In this document: piece after piece, positions 1-14,700 of the stretch
Numbering within the stretch: the stretch's first letter is position 1
How the letters are laid out: every line of letters begins with the position of its first letter
DNA from: Apostichopus californicus
Lineage: Eukaryota > Echinodermata > Holothuroidea > Aspidochirotida > Stichopodidae
Assembly: GCA_020650975.1 (NCBI GenBank)
Contig: JAIPMN010002012.1
Coordinates: 1-64,000, forward strand
DNA length: 64,000 bases
Direction of reading: 5' to 3'
Program-made: the position numbers and the translations under genes
The notes under the pieces: model-generated
The model's database searches: none
Seen by the model: only the letters and a program-made list of their open reading frames with translations
What the model was told of the DNA's origin: nothing

Positions 1-936
1 CACTGGGTTGTATATCCAATGGGTAAGGAAGGAGAAGGGATATATGACTATGATCTATATAACTTTACTTGTATGTAAGAGACTACACTGGGTTATATAT
101 CCAATGGGTAAGGAAGGAGAAGGGATATGACTATGATCTATATAACTTTACTTGTATGTAAGAGACTACACTGGGTTATATATCCAATAGGTAAGGAAGG
201 AGAAGGGATATGACTATGATCTATATAACTTTACTTGTATGTAAGAGACTACACTGGGTTGTATATCCAATGGGTAAGGAAGGAGAAGGGATATATGACT
301 ATGATCTATATAACTTTACTTGTATGTAAGAGACTACACTGGGTTGTATATCCAATGGGTAAGGAAGGAGAAGGTATATATGACTATGATCTATATAACT
401 TTACTTGTATGTAAGAGACTACACTGGGTTGTATATCCAATGGGTAAGGAAGGAGAAGGGATATATGACTATGATCTATATAACTTTACTTGTATGTAAG
501 AGACTTCACTGGGTTGTATATCCAATGGGTAAGGAAGGAGAAGGGATATATGACTATGATCTATATAACTTTACTTGTATGTAAGAGACTACACTGGGTT
601 ATATATCCAATAGGTAAGGAAGGAGAAGGGATATGACTATGATCTATATAACTTTACCTGTATGTAAGAGACTACACTGGGTTGTATATCCAATGGGTAA
701 GGAAGGAGAAGGGATATATGACTATGATCTATATAACTTTACCTGTATGTAAGAGACTTCACTGGGTTGTATATCCAATGGGTAAGGAAGGAGAAGGGAT
801 ATATGACTATGATCTATATAACTTTACTTGTATGTAAGAGACTACACTGGGTTATATATCCAATAGGTAAGGAAGGAGAAGGGATATATGACTATGATCT
901 ATATAACTTTACTTGTATGTAAGACTACACTGGGAT
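1..936. repeat. 85-bp satellite array, truncated by the window edge
   Basis: About eleven head-to-tail units of 83-85 bp, each starting CACTGGGTTRTATATCCAAT and ending in TGTATGTAAGAGACT(A/T). Unit starts are near 1, 86, 169, 252, 337, 422, 507, 592, 675, 760, 845 and 928. Units differ by a handful of substitutions and a 2-bp TA indel, so the array is young or homogenised. It continues to the left of the window. No ORF or known satellite name is assigned. Confidence 0.97.
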
Positions 937-3900
937 ATATATATTCAACAAAACTTTTCTCTTTGATTTGAAATTTTGAGACCTTAAAATGACGAGAACA
1001 ATTATAAGGGTTAGACCAAACCAGTTTATTGTACGTAATATTTATCCATTGATATGTAGCAACAAACTAACATGTTGATGTTTTGTTGATTTTGACAGGT
1101 GTTTGTATTGATGATTTAAACGGAAAACGTTGTATAACCTGATAACTAAATCTGTGCTGCAGGCAAGCATGGTAACAGCCACAACTCTGAGTCACCATTT
1201 GAAATCCATTGTTCTATTTCTGTGGAACCAATTTCAGTGAACCTTTAGGAGCGGAATGACAAAGTTATTATATGTTAACTATTTTATTAAATGGAATCTA
1301 TAGAATTGCAAATTGAGTCTGAAATGAGAGAAAAAGCCTGATGAATGTAATACATTCCAGAGATAGGTCTCTGTATTATAAAACTGAGGAAAACAATAAC
1401 TTTTGCAACGAAGCGTAGCTGTCTGCCAGCCAAACTAATACTGCTCACTTAGGTTTTGCTTCCATGGTTCATGATCTCTTCAATGTAGATTGTATATTGA
1501 GTTAAACGCTACAAGATTGGATAACCTTTAGGTCACTTGATAGTAATCGTACAGTATGTTAGGGTATTTGTTTTATAAAGCTGATGAATTGAACTTGAAT
1601 GGCTGAAATGTTAGAATTCCCATATATACTTTTTGATACACTTTTGAAGAAATAGTCATCCAAGATTGAGCCTGGGCACAAAAACCAAACAAGTGTTGAT
1701 ATTAAAACTGATCCACTCTCAAGCCCCCTCCTGCCCCCCCCCCCTGGGTTCCCATTGCATCTAGACTGTGTCCAGGTGGAATTTTCCAAAGACTTTATGC
1801 AGTAGAAGCTTAAATACACATAGACAGCAGCAGAGCAATGAAAAATAATGTTAGAAGGTCTTTGATCATTGATGGATATTAAAATCAAACTTGTGGGTTT
1901 ATTTAAAGTCCCATGCATAAAGCACTTGAAATACAGAGAAGGTGGACTTGTAAACCAATCAAATTTAAGAAAATAAAGTAGTAAAAGATAGCATAGTGTC
2001 AACCAAAGAACCACAACCAATGCTAAGGTTACACACTGCCCTACCACCATGCACCCATATCACAACAACAGGATTATAATGAACCAGAAAATCCCCTAGG
2101 AGAAAGCAAGCAGAATAAGAATGCTTAGATAATAACAGTACTATAAATGAGCTTTGTATCTAAGAAGTTCTTTTAAAGTTAGCAATGGTATGCAATGACT
2201 TTAGGCAGTCGTAAGGAATTCCAGATCTTTGTGGACTCTCAAGCAAATAAAATTAATGCTGAGTGGAATTCAAACAGACTTTTGTGAATGCTCAGAGAGT
2301 TGCTTACTAGTGAGTGTTTTTCTTGTGGAATAAAGATCCAAATAAAGTCGAAGCATATTTGCAGTGTTGAAAAACCTTGGAAGACGCGTGTTCACTGTTC
2401 ATTAAAAAAGGAAAATAAGAGGAGTAATACCCACAATATGTTCTTTAAAATTTAAAGTAATCTACATAAACACCCAATAGCTTTTCAGCCCTGCAGAGGC
2501 CTAGTTTTTGAGTCCTCTAGAAAGGAAAGCTCGCTCGTCAAGACCTGAAACAATATCGCAACTGACAGAGTTACCAGGAAGGAAAGAAGATGTTGCTGTT
2601 TTGTTGAGGAAATAGCAACAGATGGGTATCCCCTATGGTAGGGATGGCAGGAATAACCAATCATAGGGTAGCAACTAATTAATCTGTCTCGGGGGTTTCC
2701 TCACAATGTATCCTGTTTATTTCTATCCCATGAACTTCAGACGTCTTAAGGGAGTATCAACCATGACTAAGCAAGAAGTGGTGATGAAGTAAATATCTTG
2801 CTACGGGCACTAAAAATAACTCAATATGTAAAACAATATGCAGTAAAGAAAACAAGGGGATAATTTATCCAGTATTCACATCACGGCAGAATGCAGAATG
2901 AAATCGTCAAATTGCTTTAAAAGCGTAAAGGTACAAGTGTAAAGATGTATATATATAGAATATAATAGCAATTTTCTACACAGGCACTATAGTATTGAAT
3001 GAGTGGGAGGGGGGGGGGGGGGACAGAGCCTTTGCAAAATGCTACACCAAAAAAAGTTGAACTGGACAACTATTCCCTGGATAACAATTTCACAATTTGA
3101 GAGTGAAGATCAAGTATAAAAAGAGCATTCTTCTCAATTGACTTGTGACATATATATATGAATAGCTGAATTGAAAGAAAGTGTTGTTGAATAAAAATAG
3201 AAAAATTTAAAGTTCATCCATGGTCATGACACTCTTATTGGTCACTGGGAGACCGGTATTTTGACCCTCCATAGCTTCCTTTCATTAAGTAGGGAAATTC
3301 CAGGACGGATGGTGTGTAAATTATAAACACATTTGATCCATCCTGTTGACTTAATAACCTCCAGAGGGTCTGATCATTCTGATGTTTGGTCTAGCTAGGT
3401 CCCTAGATCCCTCAATTTCATTTGTTACAGTATTGTCCATCTGTTTTCTTGTTGTTTCTATAAACAATAAGCCCTTGAAGAAAATTGTGTTAGAATCTAA
3501 ACATCAGGGCCTCTAACTTGTATGTATTATTGCAATTGTGGCATGATTTTATTTTCCTTATTTCGGTTTCAATTCAAACTGATTTATATGAAGACCAAAG
3601 AACTTACCCTCCATCCAGACTGTTGATTCAGTCTTTGGATTTATTTGTACACAATGGCTGGCTATACAGTCATACATATATGTACAAAAATTGATCAATT
3701 TAAATTAAGCCTACAGTAGGTGGTCCCTGTTTGACGTGTACTGAACAATTTGCTCATCACTTATAATAGAAGAATGTGAACATTAGCATTTTAACATCAG
3801 TAATTTGGCACCCTGAGAGATTTAATAGAGGGTTACTGTACAGTATGTACAGAAAGTTGATCCATATCGGTACCGTAGTCTGAAATATTCACTAGTGCCA

Positions 3901-4809
3901 ATCGTCAAGAACAGGAAACCAAACATAGTTCATGGAGCGGGCAAAATGGGGTCGATCACAGTTTTCTGATGTGAATGCAAAAATACCGTATTACATGACT
4001 TCACGGTCAATCCGATCAAGTCCTCTGCAATTTACTGACATTGTTATCGGGTAATCATTCCTGGTGTTGGTTCGCCAGGCGTGACGGTGGTGGCGATGCT
4101 TCCGGATTTGATAATAGTCTTGATTTTCAGTCCAAAGTTCAGTGGAATTCAGGATCTGATATATACATGGAGATGACTCATAGACATTCTGTTTGTTATA
4201 TTTGCTGTTGACAGCAGGTAAAGTGGATGTTTACAAACGATTACCACTCTGCAAACAATCCTTTGCCGGGCAAAAGTGTATTATAGCTAAAAGCCTAAAA
4301 CGGTAATTTGTTACGAAAGTTAGAAATGAAAATTCTATCCGCTATTTTTGGATGCAACTCTGATTTAGTCAGATTTCAAACTAGATTCGAGAGATAATGG
4401 GACACATTTTTGCTGGTCACGAAAGGACAGTTTGGAAAGATTTCGATATTTCATGAAAACTAAGAAATGGAGTTCTACTGAAATTTGTCAGTATCTTCTG
4501 CAGGATTGTAGCAAACTCGCTGTTTCACAAGTTCCACCATATGTAAAGTGACAGATAACTCAATATAAAAATAATGATTATTAATATGAAAATTGCATAG
4601 AACGGTGTTATTTTCACTGAGCTTTTGGGGCAGTAAGTTGGAAAGATCGAAGTTACAATTTGGCAAACACACATTGAGATTTTAAACCAATACTAAAAGT
4701 GGTTTAACATTAACTTGATCAAGTTTGCATGCGTATGCCCTGTGTTTTCACCATACTATAGCTATTAATACAGTGCAATGCAATTAAGTCCTTATTACCA
4801 ATTTACCAA

Positions 4810-4988
4810 ATTAAAAAAAAATAAAAAAACGTCATTGGGAAAATCAGAGAAGTTTACAAATTTGGTGGTTTGGAAATTGTTAATTTTATTGTTTAATTTG
4901 GAAATAAAAAAAATGCAAATGAGAAAAAAAAAAAAAACCTCGTTGGGAAAATCAGAGAAGTTTACAATTTTGGTGGTTTGGAAATTGT
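4810..4988. repeat. Direct duplication of about 50 bp, two copies
   Basis: Two copies of a segment beginning TTGGGAAAATCAGAGAAG and ending GGTTTGGAAATTGTT (about 4834-4881 and 4940-4988), each preceded by an A-rich stretch. The A-rich lead could mean retroposed copies or simple tandem duplication; no target-site duplication is obvious. Confidence 0.85.
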
Positions 4989-5839
4989 TGAATACTACCT
5001 ACAGTTTGGTCAAAATTCCCCTGTACAGTACAGTAGATATAGCACAAATTCTACCCTCCTCTAAAACCTCAATGGGTTAGGTTGTTTGAAAGTTTGTTAC
5101 ATACAAACACCACTGTGCAAGATGCTGATTCAACTGTCAGGAATTTTACAAGAAAAACCCCAAAATACAAAGCAAAACAAGAAATGTTATCATCAGAATT
5201 TCAGACAGGGATTTAACCTTTTCATTTCAGATGTTATTTGAGCTGAAGACTTCAGAATCATATGAGTTTGTTTTGTTATGGCTGTCTGTTATAATGAGGC
5301 AGGGTTGTTTTGACAGGGTGTTTGTGAAAGGTGTACAGGTATTGAATTGTAGCATTGTGGATTGCTTGAAAATGTGACCTTTAGACTCCTTGCTGAGGAG
5401 GGAATGCTTCATGTTAAAGATTGGCAATTGGGTAGTCAAGATTGGTAATAGGTCTCTGCTGAGTAAGACTGTTACTATGTATGACAAATAACAGTGCTGA
5501 ATATGAATACAGCTAACATAGGATGCATACTAAATACTAAAATCAAAGTTAATATGTACTGAAATGATGAAGCAGATGGACTATAGATCAGTGGCCTTCA
5601 TGTAATAGTTGGCATATACTGTTGTAGTAGCTCTGTGATGGAATCTTTGAAGAGAAGAACAGTAATTTGTATTAAATCTCTCCTCTCCCTCTCCTGGTGT
5701 GAAAACTTTCAAGGTTTCATAGAAAATCAAATTAATTCCAACTGATAATTGATGCGTAGTTGGTTCGGTTTCGGATGTTTCAAGATTGATGTTCCATGAG
5801 TAATTGAGTAAATGTCAAGTAGATACAGTTATCAGCATG

Positions 5840-5975
5840 TGTGTGTCACTGTGTCTGCATGCATGTGTGTGTACATACAGTACATGTATGCGTGTGTGTG
5901 TCTGTGTGTCTATACATGACATGTGCCATGATGCATGTCTGGGTGTCTGTGTGTATGTATGTATGTATGGCTGTG
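5840..5975. repeat. GT/ATGT-rich microsatellite
   Basis: Imperfect run of TG, TGTGTC and ATGT units. The short ORFs overlapping it on both strands are repeat translations. Confidence 0.85.
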
Positions 5976-7204
5976 GAGGGAGGGAGTGCGGATGGGGACA
6001 GGAGAGTAGGAGAGCTTGGGGTGGTATCTCCCTAAAGAGAGACTGACCCATGCTGAGAGTACTGTACTACAATTTTGAAATACTTATTCTGTTCCTCTCT
6101 TTCTTGCCTGTTCTCCGGCTCTATGTTTATTACTTTCCTCTTTACCTACAGTAAACAGTATGACTGGAATACGCCCCCAGTCATCTAAGACAAAATTAAA
6201 AACGAAATTAACTGGGTTACTGTGATTTAGATAAAAATTTACATCTAAAAGCCAACTGGTGGTGTTGTCTTCGTAGTTAACAAAGTTATCTAGCTTTCAA
6301 ACTTTTAGGCTCATAACCTTGGAACTATTAGTTATAGGTTACTATATGATACCAAAATTTGTTGCTGTTTCTAAAGTAATCAAAGCCAATTGATAAATTT
6401 ACAAATTTGTAAAGGAAAAGTGCAAGTTTGATGTTTCTCATTTAAGGTTACTCTTAGCACTATATAAGTGCATTGGCAAGTTTGTTGTCCCTCTTTCCTG
6501 TCTTCTGATTGAAACTGAGGGGTTTGGACTGAACTATTTCTTTTTGATTTTGATTTTGATTACTGTGACTGCAGATGGTTTCCTGCTACTTTCTGATAAT
6601 TGATGTAATGAAGCATGTATGAGGAATAAATAGATTCCAAATTTTCCAACTACAGTTCTGTGTTTCAGTTTTGTAAGATATAAAAATGATTAAAAACATG
6701 AGATGCCTCATTGTATCAAACCGTTGGTTAGAACACTGAGTACTTAAATTAACTTGCCTTTTGAAAGCTTGTTGCAAGCTCAACATAATTGGTTTAACAA
6801 TATATCTGTAGAAGAAAACTGACATAGCATTTGGGCTAGAGTTTCAAAATTTCAATAATTTTCTTAAAAGTTTTTATCGTTTGATTATTGGCTATAGATG
6901 TGTTGCCAGGTAGATAACTGTAGTACTTTATCTGTTGAGTATGTTAATCCTACTTCACAGTATTATCCTAGTAGGTGGTTGTAACCCTCAATGGCCACAG
7001 CTAACATAGAAGCAGACAATGCCTTGTAATCCCTATTGAATCTTAACAGTACTAGATTGAGGTGACAATGAATGGCATCACCCCATTTTCATCAATTGCC
7101 CTATTTAAAGTATATGCACATCACATATCATTGCACGGTTTCTTAGCCTTTTACGTTAGTTTATGTGTCAGGTGTTTTCAATTGAGCATTTCGACACAGA
7201 AATA

Positions 7205-7497
7205 GACATACTGTATTAGGCATACTGTATACTTTATTAGACATGTACAGTATTAGACATACAGTATTAGACATGCAGTATGAGACATACTGTATGTCTA
7301 ATACTGTATGCCTCATACTATATGTCTTATACTGTATGCCTCATACTATATGATATATACTATATCTTATACTATATGTCTAATACTGTGTCTAATGCTG
7401 TATGTCTAATACTGCATGTCTCATACTGCATGTCTCATACTGTATGCCTCATACTGCTTGTCTCATACTGTATTAGACATACTGCATTAGACATATA
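7205..7497. repeat. Palindrome-rich minisatellite
   Basis: Many copies of the decamer-like words TACTGTATG, GTATTAGACATAC and its reverse complement GTATGTCTAATAC. The left part carries mostly one orientation and the middle the other, so the block can fold as a long imperfect hairpin. No gene is inferred. Confidence 0.85.
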
Positions 7498-8521
7498 ACT
7501 GTATTGTACTTGAGTAGCTGCATAATCACATGGACACAGTCCTGATATAAGAGGGCAACGGCTGAAAATGAAGTTTTAAATTTTGTTGGTGGTATTTACT
7601 TCGTTCCTCGCTTACCTGTCTCCTCACAACCTTAGCACCTCATTCTACCGTGTCTAGTATGCCCTGGTAATCTTTTAACACTGTGCACCCTCAGCGACCG
7701 CCTCCGGTCGTTGCCCTTCCTTCTCATTCTACCATCCAAAGTGTTTACACATACGTTTTCGTAGTGGATTAAAATCTTACGGAAATTGCCCGGAATACAT
7801 TGGATTTTTACCTTCTTTACATCCTATGGGATTTTGTTGGTGGTATCATCCTATTTTTCAAATTTCCTTTTCCAGTGACCTTTCTTGCAAACATTAACAG
7901 CTACTAAGATACATGCCAGTACATGGGCAACGTGTTCATGAATATAATACATGGTAACTGACTCTGTGCATACCCACTTCACATTTCCATACATATACTT
8001 GTAACCACTCATGATAAATGTGGACTGAATGTACTGTAGGCCATCTATACGGGATGGAACTAGATTTTTTACATCAATTGAAAGAACTGGTACGTACAGC
8101 TAATAATTTAGAATCCTTGTTTGAACAGGTGTTTTGAAGTTTTTGAGTGATCCTAGAAATATATTTCATGAACAATCTTTCTGTGTAATGAAATTACTGA
8201 CCATTTGCAGATTTATAAAAATCCGCAATTTTTAACTAAATTATAGCAAATCACACCATGGGTCAGCAAGGCTCAGAGCAGAAGGGGAAGAGAAATAAAA
8301 ATTAATGTGAATGCTTGGATGGATGTCCTTACAGTACCTTACCTGTACTACAGTAACTATACGTATGCACACATTTCTCAGTATTGAAAGAGAATTGATG
8401 TGAAAAGATGAATGTACTGTACAGTGCTCCTGCAGTGGAGATAATAAAATAAATAAGCTGTTGATTGGTGTCCCACTCCCTATGCTCCAAAATTATCTGC
8501 TAAATATTCTTTCTTATACAG

Positions 8522-8726
8522 AGCTGCAACAAACAGAAAGCTGAAAGAACAGGTGGCCCTGGAACTGAGCTTTGTGAATTCCAATCTACAGCTTCTGAAG
8601 GAAGAACTGTCTTCACTTAACAGTGAAGTGGAGGCTTACCAGACAGAGAGCTACCTCAAGAGTGTACCCATGATACCCTTGGGTCTAAAAGAAACAAAAG
8701 AATTGGATATCAGGATACCTTTCTCT
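8522..8726 (+). CDS. RHPN: Rhophilin visible exon 1 (end of HR1, start of BRO1)
   Basis: Acceptor TTATACAG and donor GTGAGT. Begins with the last base of a split codon, then AATNRKLKEQVALELSFVNS; ends in phase 0 after RIPFS. Contains the MIPLGLKETKE motif that opens BRO1 in rhophilins. Confidence 0.93.
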
Positions 8727-11700
8727 GTGAGTACTTCCACCCTCCCTCCCCCCTCCCCCGCCTCGCCCTGACTAATTTGAGTTAACTCTTAATATCGTGA
8801 TGACACTAAATGTTTGTGGTTGGCTTTCAAAAGAGCATTACCTTAATCCTCAAGATTGTGTCTATTAGACTTACTAAATAATGAATGACATATCAAGTCC
8901 CCTCTCAATGTGAGTACCTCAGACTGGGTACCATAATAATATGAGTACCTCTGTGACATGGTAAAGTAATGGGAAGTGATTGGTTATAGTTACTGTTACC
9001 ATATACCTCAGGCTCTTTAATAATGAAAGTAAAAGAATACACTAAATAGATATAACGATCCCTTTCTCTCTGAGAATAATACCGTATAAAAGAATAGGAT
9101 GCCCTCACTATATTTCATCCTTGTACTAAATAACAAAGTTGAGGGGCAACTCGCATGATGACATTGAAAGATGTAAAAAAGTTAACTAATCCTGTTCATT
9201 TCTCATAGTGAAAATTCCCTCAGTGATCACATACAATGTACATTATATTCAGAGATGAAGGCACAATAATAATTTTTTTTTCTTTTCTGATTTTTGTCAA
9301 TTTTTATTCAACATTTTAGGACTACATTTTGGAACATTACAGCGAAGATGGATCAAAGTACCAGAAAGAAATGACAGCATTTATGAACCTGAGACAGGTA
9401 AGTTAGTGAGAAGTGTGAGTAATTTGTAGGATGGCTATGTTACCATGGCAATGACCCCTACCTCTTCCTGCTATCTAAGGTCACTTCTGTTTTGGTTAAA
9501 GTCCACCTACAAGTCCTTGCTATGAAAGTAAACATGGTAAATAGGAATAATATTATAGGATTTATCTTCAAAATGTTCAAATACTTCTAGACTCTTGGTA
9601 GACTAAATTTTTTTTATTTCGTACCATGTTAATGCACACCTCCAAATGACATTGTAGTCTGTCCCTAGTGTAATGAGTTTTTACAGTCAAATTTGAGGGA
9701 CACAAATAGAAGAATTCACCGTACCAAGGCTTCCGTACTGCTCTCTTACCTGTTTTGAAGATTTTCAGGGCCACTGCTTTGTGACATAAGATTGAATTGA
9801 CAGCACTCCTAATTTACCTATGTTGAACAGTAAACAAAACTTATCTATGTTATACTTTATGGTCTGTTTTAGTTCTTTATCTGTGTTACATTATATGGTC
9901 TGTTTTGGTTCTTTGAATACTGTATCCTAACTAGGCTGCTACCTATGTACCCTTAAGTAAAATATTTACACCCTTCCATCTTATCTCCTGTAATGGTATA
10001 ATTTGTTAGGAAAAGCACTAGAAAAAAACCTGATGAGACACTCAAAGTTGGTCTGCATTTTTTTTGGCCTCCTTGAGGAACAAGATTGTGATTTATTATG
10101 CAAACCTCCACTACGATGCTAATATTAATCGTGTAATAGTTAGATTGTAATTACAAATGCAAAACAATTTTGATCTTGTTTGATCACCCCACCAGGCTGT
10201 GAGAACTCCGGTACGAAACCTCCAAGGCATCGAACTACTGTATGAATATTACAACCAACTGTACTTCGTCGAAAACAGATTCTTCCCACCAGATAAAAGT
10301 CATAAGAACGGCATTTACTTCCAGTGGTATGTACTTTGTTATCAAGAAACTGATTTGTGAAAGAATTTTCAACTGCTTGCCAGTAAAATTGACTTCTTTG
10401 GATGTTGGGTTGTTGGGTTAGAAGGTTAATCTATTCTACTGATTGGTATTTGAGTGAATAAATAAAATTTAGGGGGTTAAAGTGGTTGATTAACTGAAGT
10501 TATTATTTCCACTGCTTTCTTACAGCTTAATTTTCTGCTAGGTTGTGCAAAAACTATATCTCTTAGTATCTGTAACAATCAAGTATTATTTACTTTATCT
10601 TTTCAGGTATGATGCTTTAACTGGAGTTCCATCTCTTCAGAAATCAATAGCTTTTGAGAAAGGGAGTATTTTGTTCAATATTGGTGCAGTTTATTCACAG
10701 ATGGGTGCTAGACAGGTAAGCTAATCTAAAAGTTTATAACAACTTCAGTAAGTTAAGTAAAACCAACCACAAAATTCTTGGGTTAAGGTTGGCTCCAAAG
10801 TTTTCTCTCAACCAACAAGTTTTCTTTTTCGACAAACCTTTTTCTTCAGGCAAAAGTTTTCTTCCGATTTCAAAGATTCGGAGGCCAATTGGGAAGTGAC
10901 CATATCTGTAAAATTCTCATTTGTTTGTGCCTTCACTCTTACACAAAGACATTCAAATCTCTAACGTACGGTTACATATTGAACTTGATTTTACTGTAGA
11001 CAAGTTCTAAGTTGTTATGTTCACTTTCCAGTACCCCCCTCCCCCACCCCCTTGCCCGCCCTCACATGGCACCCTTCACTTTGTTACAGGAAATAATGCC
11101 ATAGCAGGGATTTTAATAGGCCTTTTTATGCAGAACAGAGAGAATGAATCACATGTGTAGGTTCTGGGAACTCTTTAATATGTCATAGTTATGAGAGTTT
11201 ATAAGTAATTCAACTTTTTGATTTGTCAAGTGCATATATGTATTCTAACAGGACCCATGTTAATAGCTTCCATAAAAAACAAAATTGCAAATCACGACCT
11301 CCGTTAAAAATCTTTGGATATCAGTCAATTGTACTTTACTGGATGTTTTCGGATTCCGCCTCTAACGGTAATGTGCTCATTTAGAGCCTCAAATGGAACC
11401 AATCAGCAATGACAAATCTCAGCCTTAATTACTTTGTTGTCTTTGCCACAACAGTTCTGAAACTATGATTAAAATTTACTTGAGCACTGCTTAAAGTAAC
11501 GAAAGTGGCGGATAAAGAGTATGTGTAGATTAAACCTTTCCATATTATATTTTTCCTGTTTTGTTTTTTTTTTAATTTTGAAGGATTGATTTGAAGTTTA
11601 AAAATTACGAGAACCTTTCCTTAAGCCAGGAATCATCTGAACCAAAATTCATTAATAACTTATTGGCAAAAATCTATGTGTTTTGACTGAAGCTGGTGAC

Positions 11701-14700
11701 ATGAATACATCTATTTTTAGGCTCACTTTAATTAGCTTGGATTAACCTTCATTTGGAATGTAGTCATTTGTACCATTCACTTTGGGAGGGAAAAGATCTT
11801 GGACAAGATCCAAAACACTAAATGTATTTTTAAATATTTGAGCTACCGTACACCTGAGAAGAAACAGGTGCAAATTTAATGAAAACATCTTGGCAGCAGA
11901 AGTTGTCTGGTGTCAAGAAAGTTTGCTCGCTGTTAACACTTTCTTCTACCCCCTGCCCTTAACGTTTTTAACTTTCATGTTTTTCTCGGCTGCTTGTCTT
12001 TCAGGATCGAAGTTCGAGGGGAGGAATCACAGCAGCTGTTGATTACTTCCAGAGGTCAGCGGGAGTCTTCCATTACTTGTCTGAGAATTTCAGTCATGCT
12101 CCGTCTAATGACATGAGTACAGCAGTCCTCAAAACCCTCATGGTTTTAATGCAGGTGAGGCGACCAAGCATGTTTTGGGGTGTTTTTTTATTCCCCATTC
12201 ATATTTATTAACCTGTTCTTCACATACCATTATCCCACTCTTCAAACCTGTTACAGACACACATGTCCCCTATGGGTGAATTGTTTTACCACTGCACATC
12301 TTTTCCATCTAAATGATGCTGACCTTTGACCCTACACATTCACTTGTCTGTTTACCAGTAGGTGAGTGAAGATTTGTGAATGCCTGCCCAAGGTGAACAT
12401 TTCTGTGAATATTTGTGACCAACTTCTCCTGGTGCTCTGGGTGGTCTATCATACTCAGCTTGTAATGAATCAGATTTCGTTAGCAATCAATTTAGACCTG
12501 GTTCTGAATTTCACTGTATAATTAACTGTATTGTGATACTGCTGTATACAGATGATAATGGATGCCAGGAATTGTCAGAAGCTATAGAAGTGTTGCTCAC
12601 TTCATGATTTTATCAAAACCGAGATCATCTCAAGGTTAATTTTTTCACTAGACCATTAGTAATTAGTCATTAATGTAATTAAATTTGGGACAGATTTGTG
12701 GCTGGCAAGTTTGCAGACTGCTATAGAGACATGTAATCATGCAGTGTTTAAGTTTCTTTAATAGTTGTTTAGTGGCATAGCTTGATCTTATGAAAAGTTT
12801 TGCAAGCCCCCCCCCCCCCATCCCTCTCCAAAAACAAATGGTACACAAAGTGAAGTTTGTTTGTTTCCTTTTCTAGAGGAAAATAGCTTTTGATACCATG
12901 GGCAACCTCTTTCCTTCATGTGTGTGGGTGTGTGTCTACATATTTATGTTTTTTGGTGTGTTTCATCACCACTGCATGTCAGTTAAGTTCTCGAATTTCA
13001 AAATGCCCAATTTTAGTACCTGTCTGTGACTCAACTCCTAATTGTGAAAAGTTGTTTAATGCAAACCGTGTTAAAAATTTTGTAGTATAGGCAAATATTT
13101 TCTGTTAAACAAAACTGTTAGCATGTATTTTCTTCACTTCCCAATTCCTTTCTCCTCCCACTCCCCACCCCACCCCTCCCCTTCACACAAACTGCATTCT
13201 CACTCTACCCTGTCTAGGAGCACCTTGTAACCGTCCTCTCCTGATGACCGGTTAAATCTACCACTGGTAAGATATGTTGAACTCTTTCTATCCTCAACTT
13301 ATTATTTGTACAGGGACAAGCTCAGGAGTGTCTTTACGAGAAGACAGTTCTGGGGGGTGTCAACTTTGACATGGAGGCCTGCTTCAGGGTATCTCAAGAG
13401 GCTGTTTTGGTGAGTATTGTCGGATGGAAAATTGGATGGAGGCTGAAGGCCTGTGATTAGGGGAGGGGAAGGGGAGGGGAGGGTGGTATTGAAACTTGCA
13501 AAGCAACTCAGGTGAAGACAGCTCTGAAGAAAGTGGAATGATAAAAAAGTGGCAGAGGATGCAAGAGGGAAATATATTCATTCTTGAATAAAGTAGTACC
13601 TAAAAAGATCAAATAAAACCATTCTGTGTTTGTCTAAAAGTATAAAAAAAAAAAAAAAAAATTTAAAAATCGAGAGAAGTTAGTTATCAATAAACAATAC
13701 CAAAAAGAAATTGTTGCATCACAATGGAAGTATAAAGTAAATTAATTTCAAGCTTTGTAATGGTTAGTAAGTAGAAAGTGAATGGTAAAGAGATTTGTAT
13801 TGAAAGTTATTTTCATTTCTATGGTGTTCTATAACGTTTTCTTTGAATTTTGCTCCATCCATAGTTTATCTTCTAAGGAGGTAATTTATTGTTTTTTTTT
13901 CGTTGATAGGTGTCAGAGGTCTACAGTAAGGTGCACAAATCAATGATGCAGAGGACAGTGAAGGACTACATCCCTCATTCCTGGATCTCCCTCACCCTCG
14001 TCAAGTCGCAGCATTTCCAGGCAGAGTCTCAGTACTATGCTGCCCTCGTCCTGCTCGGAAGCGGCTCTCGTGAGTACACTTGTCACATTTTGCAACTTTT
14101 GGGGGATTTTCATAGAGACTGGCACTAGGGTGGTCTTCTTCATTTCAGGCAGCACAACAGAAGCGTAACTTGGGAAGGTTGTGTATGTGTGGAGGCTGGG
14201 CTTGAAGGGGGAGAGAGGGGTGGGGTGGGGGCGGGAGAGGCTTTTGAGAGAATTGTGTTTTCACAATTTCTCGATTACTTCTGTGATTTAGGTTTAATAA
14301 GAGGCTATGGGAAAAATAGGATTTTACATGGAGAGGACATGATGTTAGATTAGTAAATTGAAATGAATCCCAAACTGGATAATAATACTGGGGGGAGGTG
14401 GGAAGGTCATATGGGTAAAGTTGTCAAAAGTTACCATTCGTTGTGTATCACCGTTCAATAGTATAAATAAAGTGTAGTTGCTTATTATAAGTCAAAACCA
14501 GCGAGTCACATTTTTGTTACCTTTTAATGGAATTTCTTTCATAATTTTGGTTTAAAAAAAAAAAGGAGGAAGAGAAGAAGCTGAAGCGTTGGAGAATATT
14601 TTACCGAAGATGTATCCTGACGCAGAGCAATACAACCTGGACATACCACGAACAGAGGAACGTAGAACAAACTTAGGTAAAGGGTAATAGTCAGTTGATG

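Larger units (their letters stand above)
946..8521. other. Non-coding stretch upstream of the first visible rhophilin exon
   Basis: No exon is recognised here on either strand. The missing rhophilin N-terminus (the conserved NPLAQ...KLQNQRA block and start of HR1) was looked for and not found, so this is probably a long first intron of that gene. It contains a direct duplication (4810-4988), a GT-rich run (5840-5975), a palindromic minisatellite (7205-7497) and a G run at 3008-3022. Open frames here lack splice context and similarity. Confidence 0.6.

Noticed and set aside
1-936. CRISPR-like array
   Set aside because: Units are contiguous 85-bp repeats without unique spacers, in a eukaryotic setting.
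1559-2050. 163-residue frame on the minus strand with a hydrophobic start
   Set aside because: Crosses a C homopolymer, has no recognisable domain and no splice or codon support; chance ORF.
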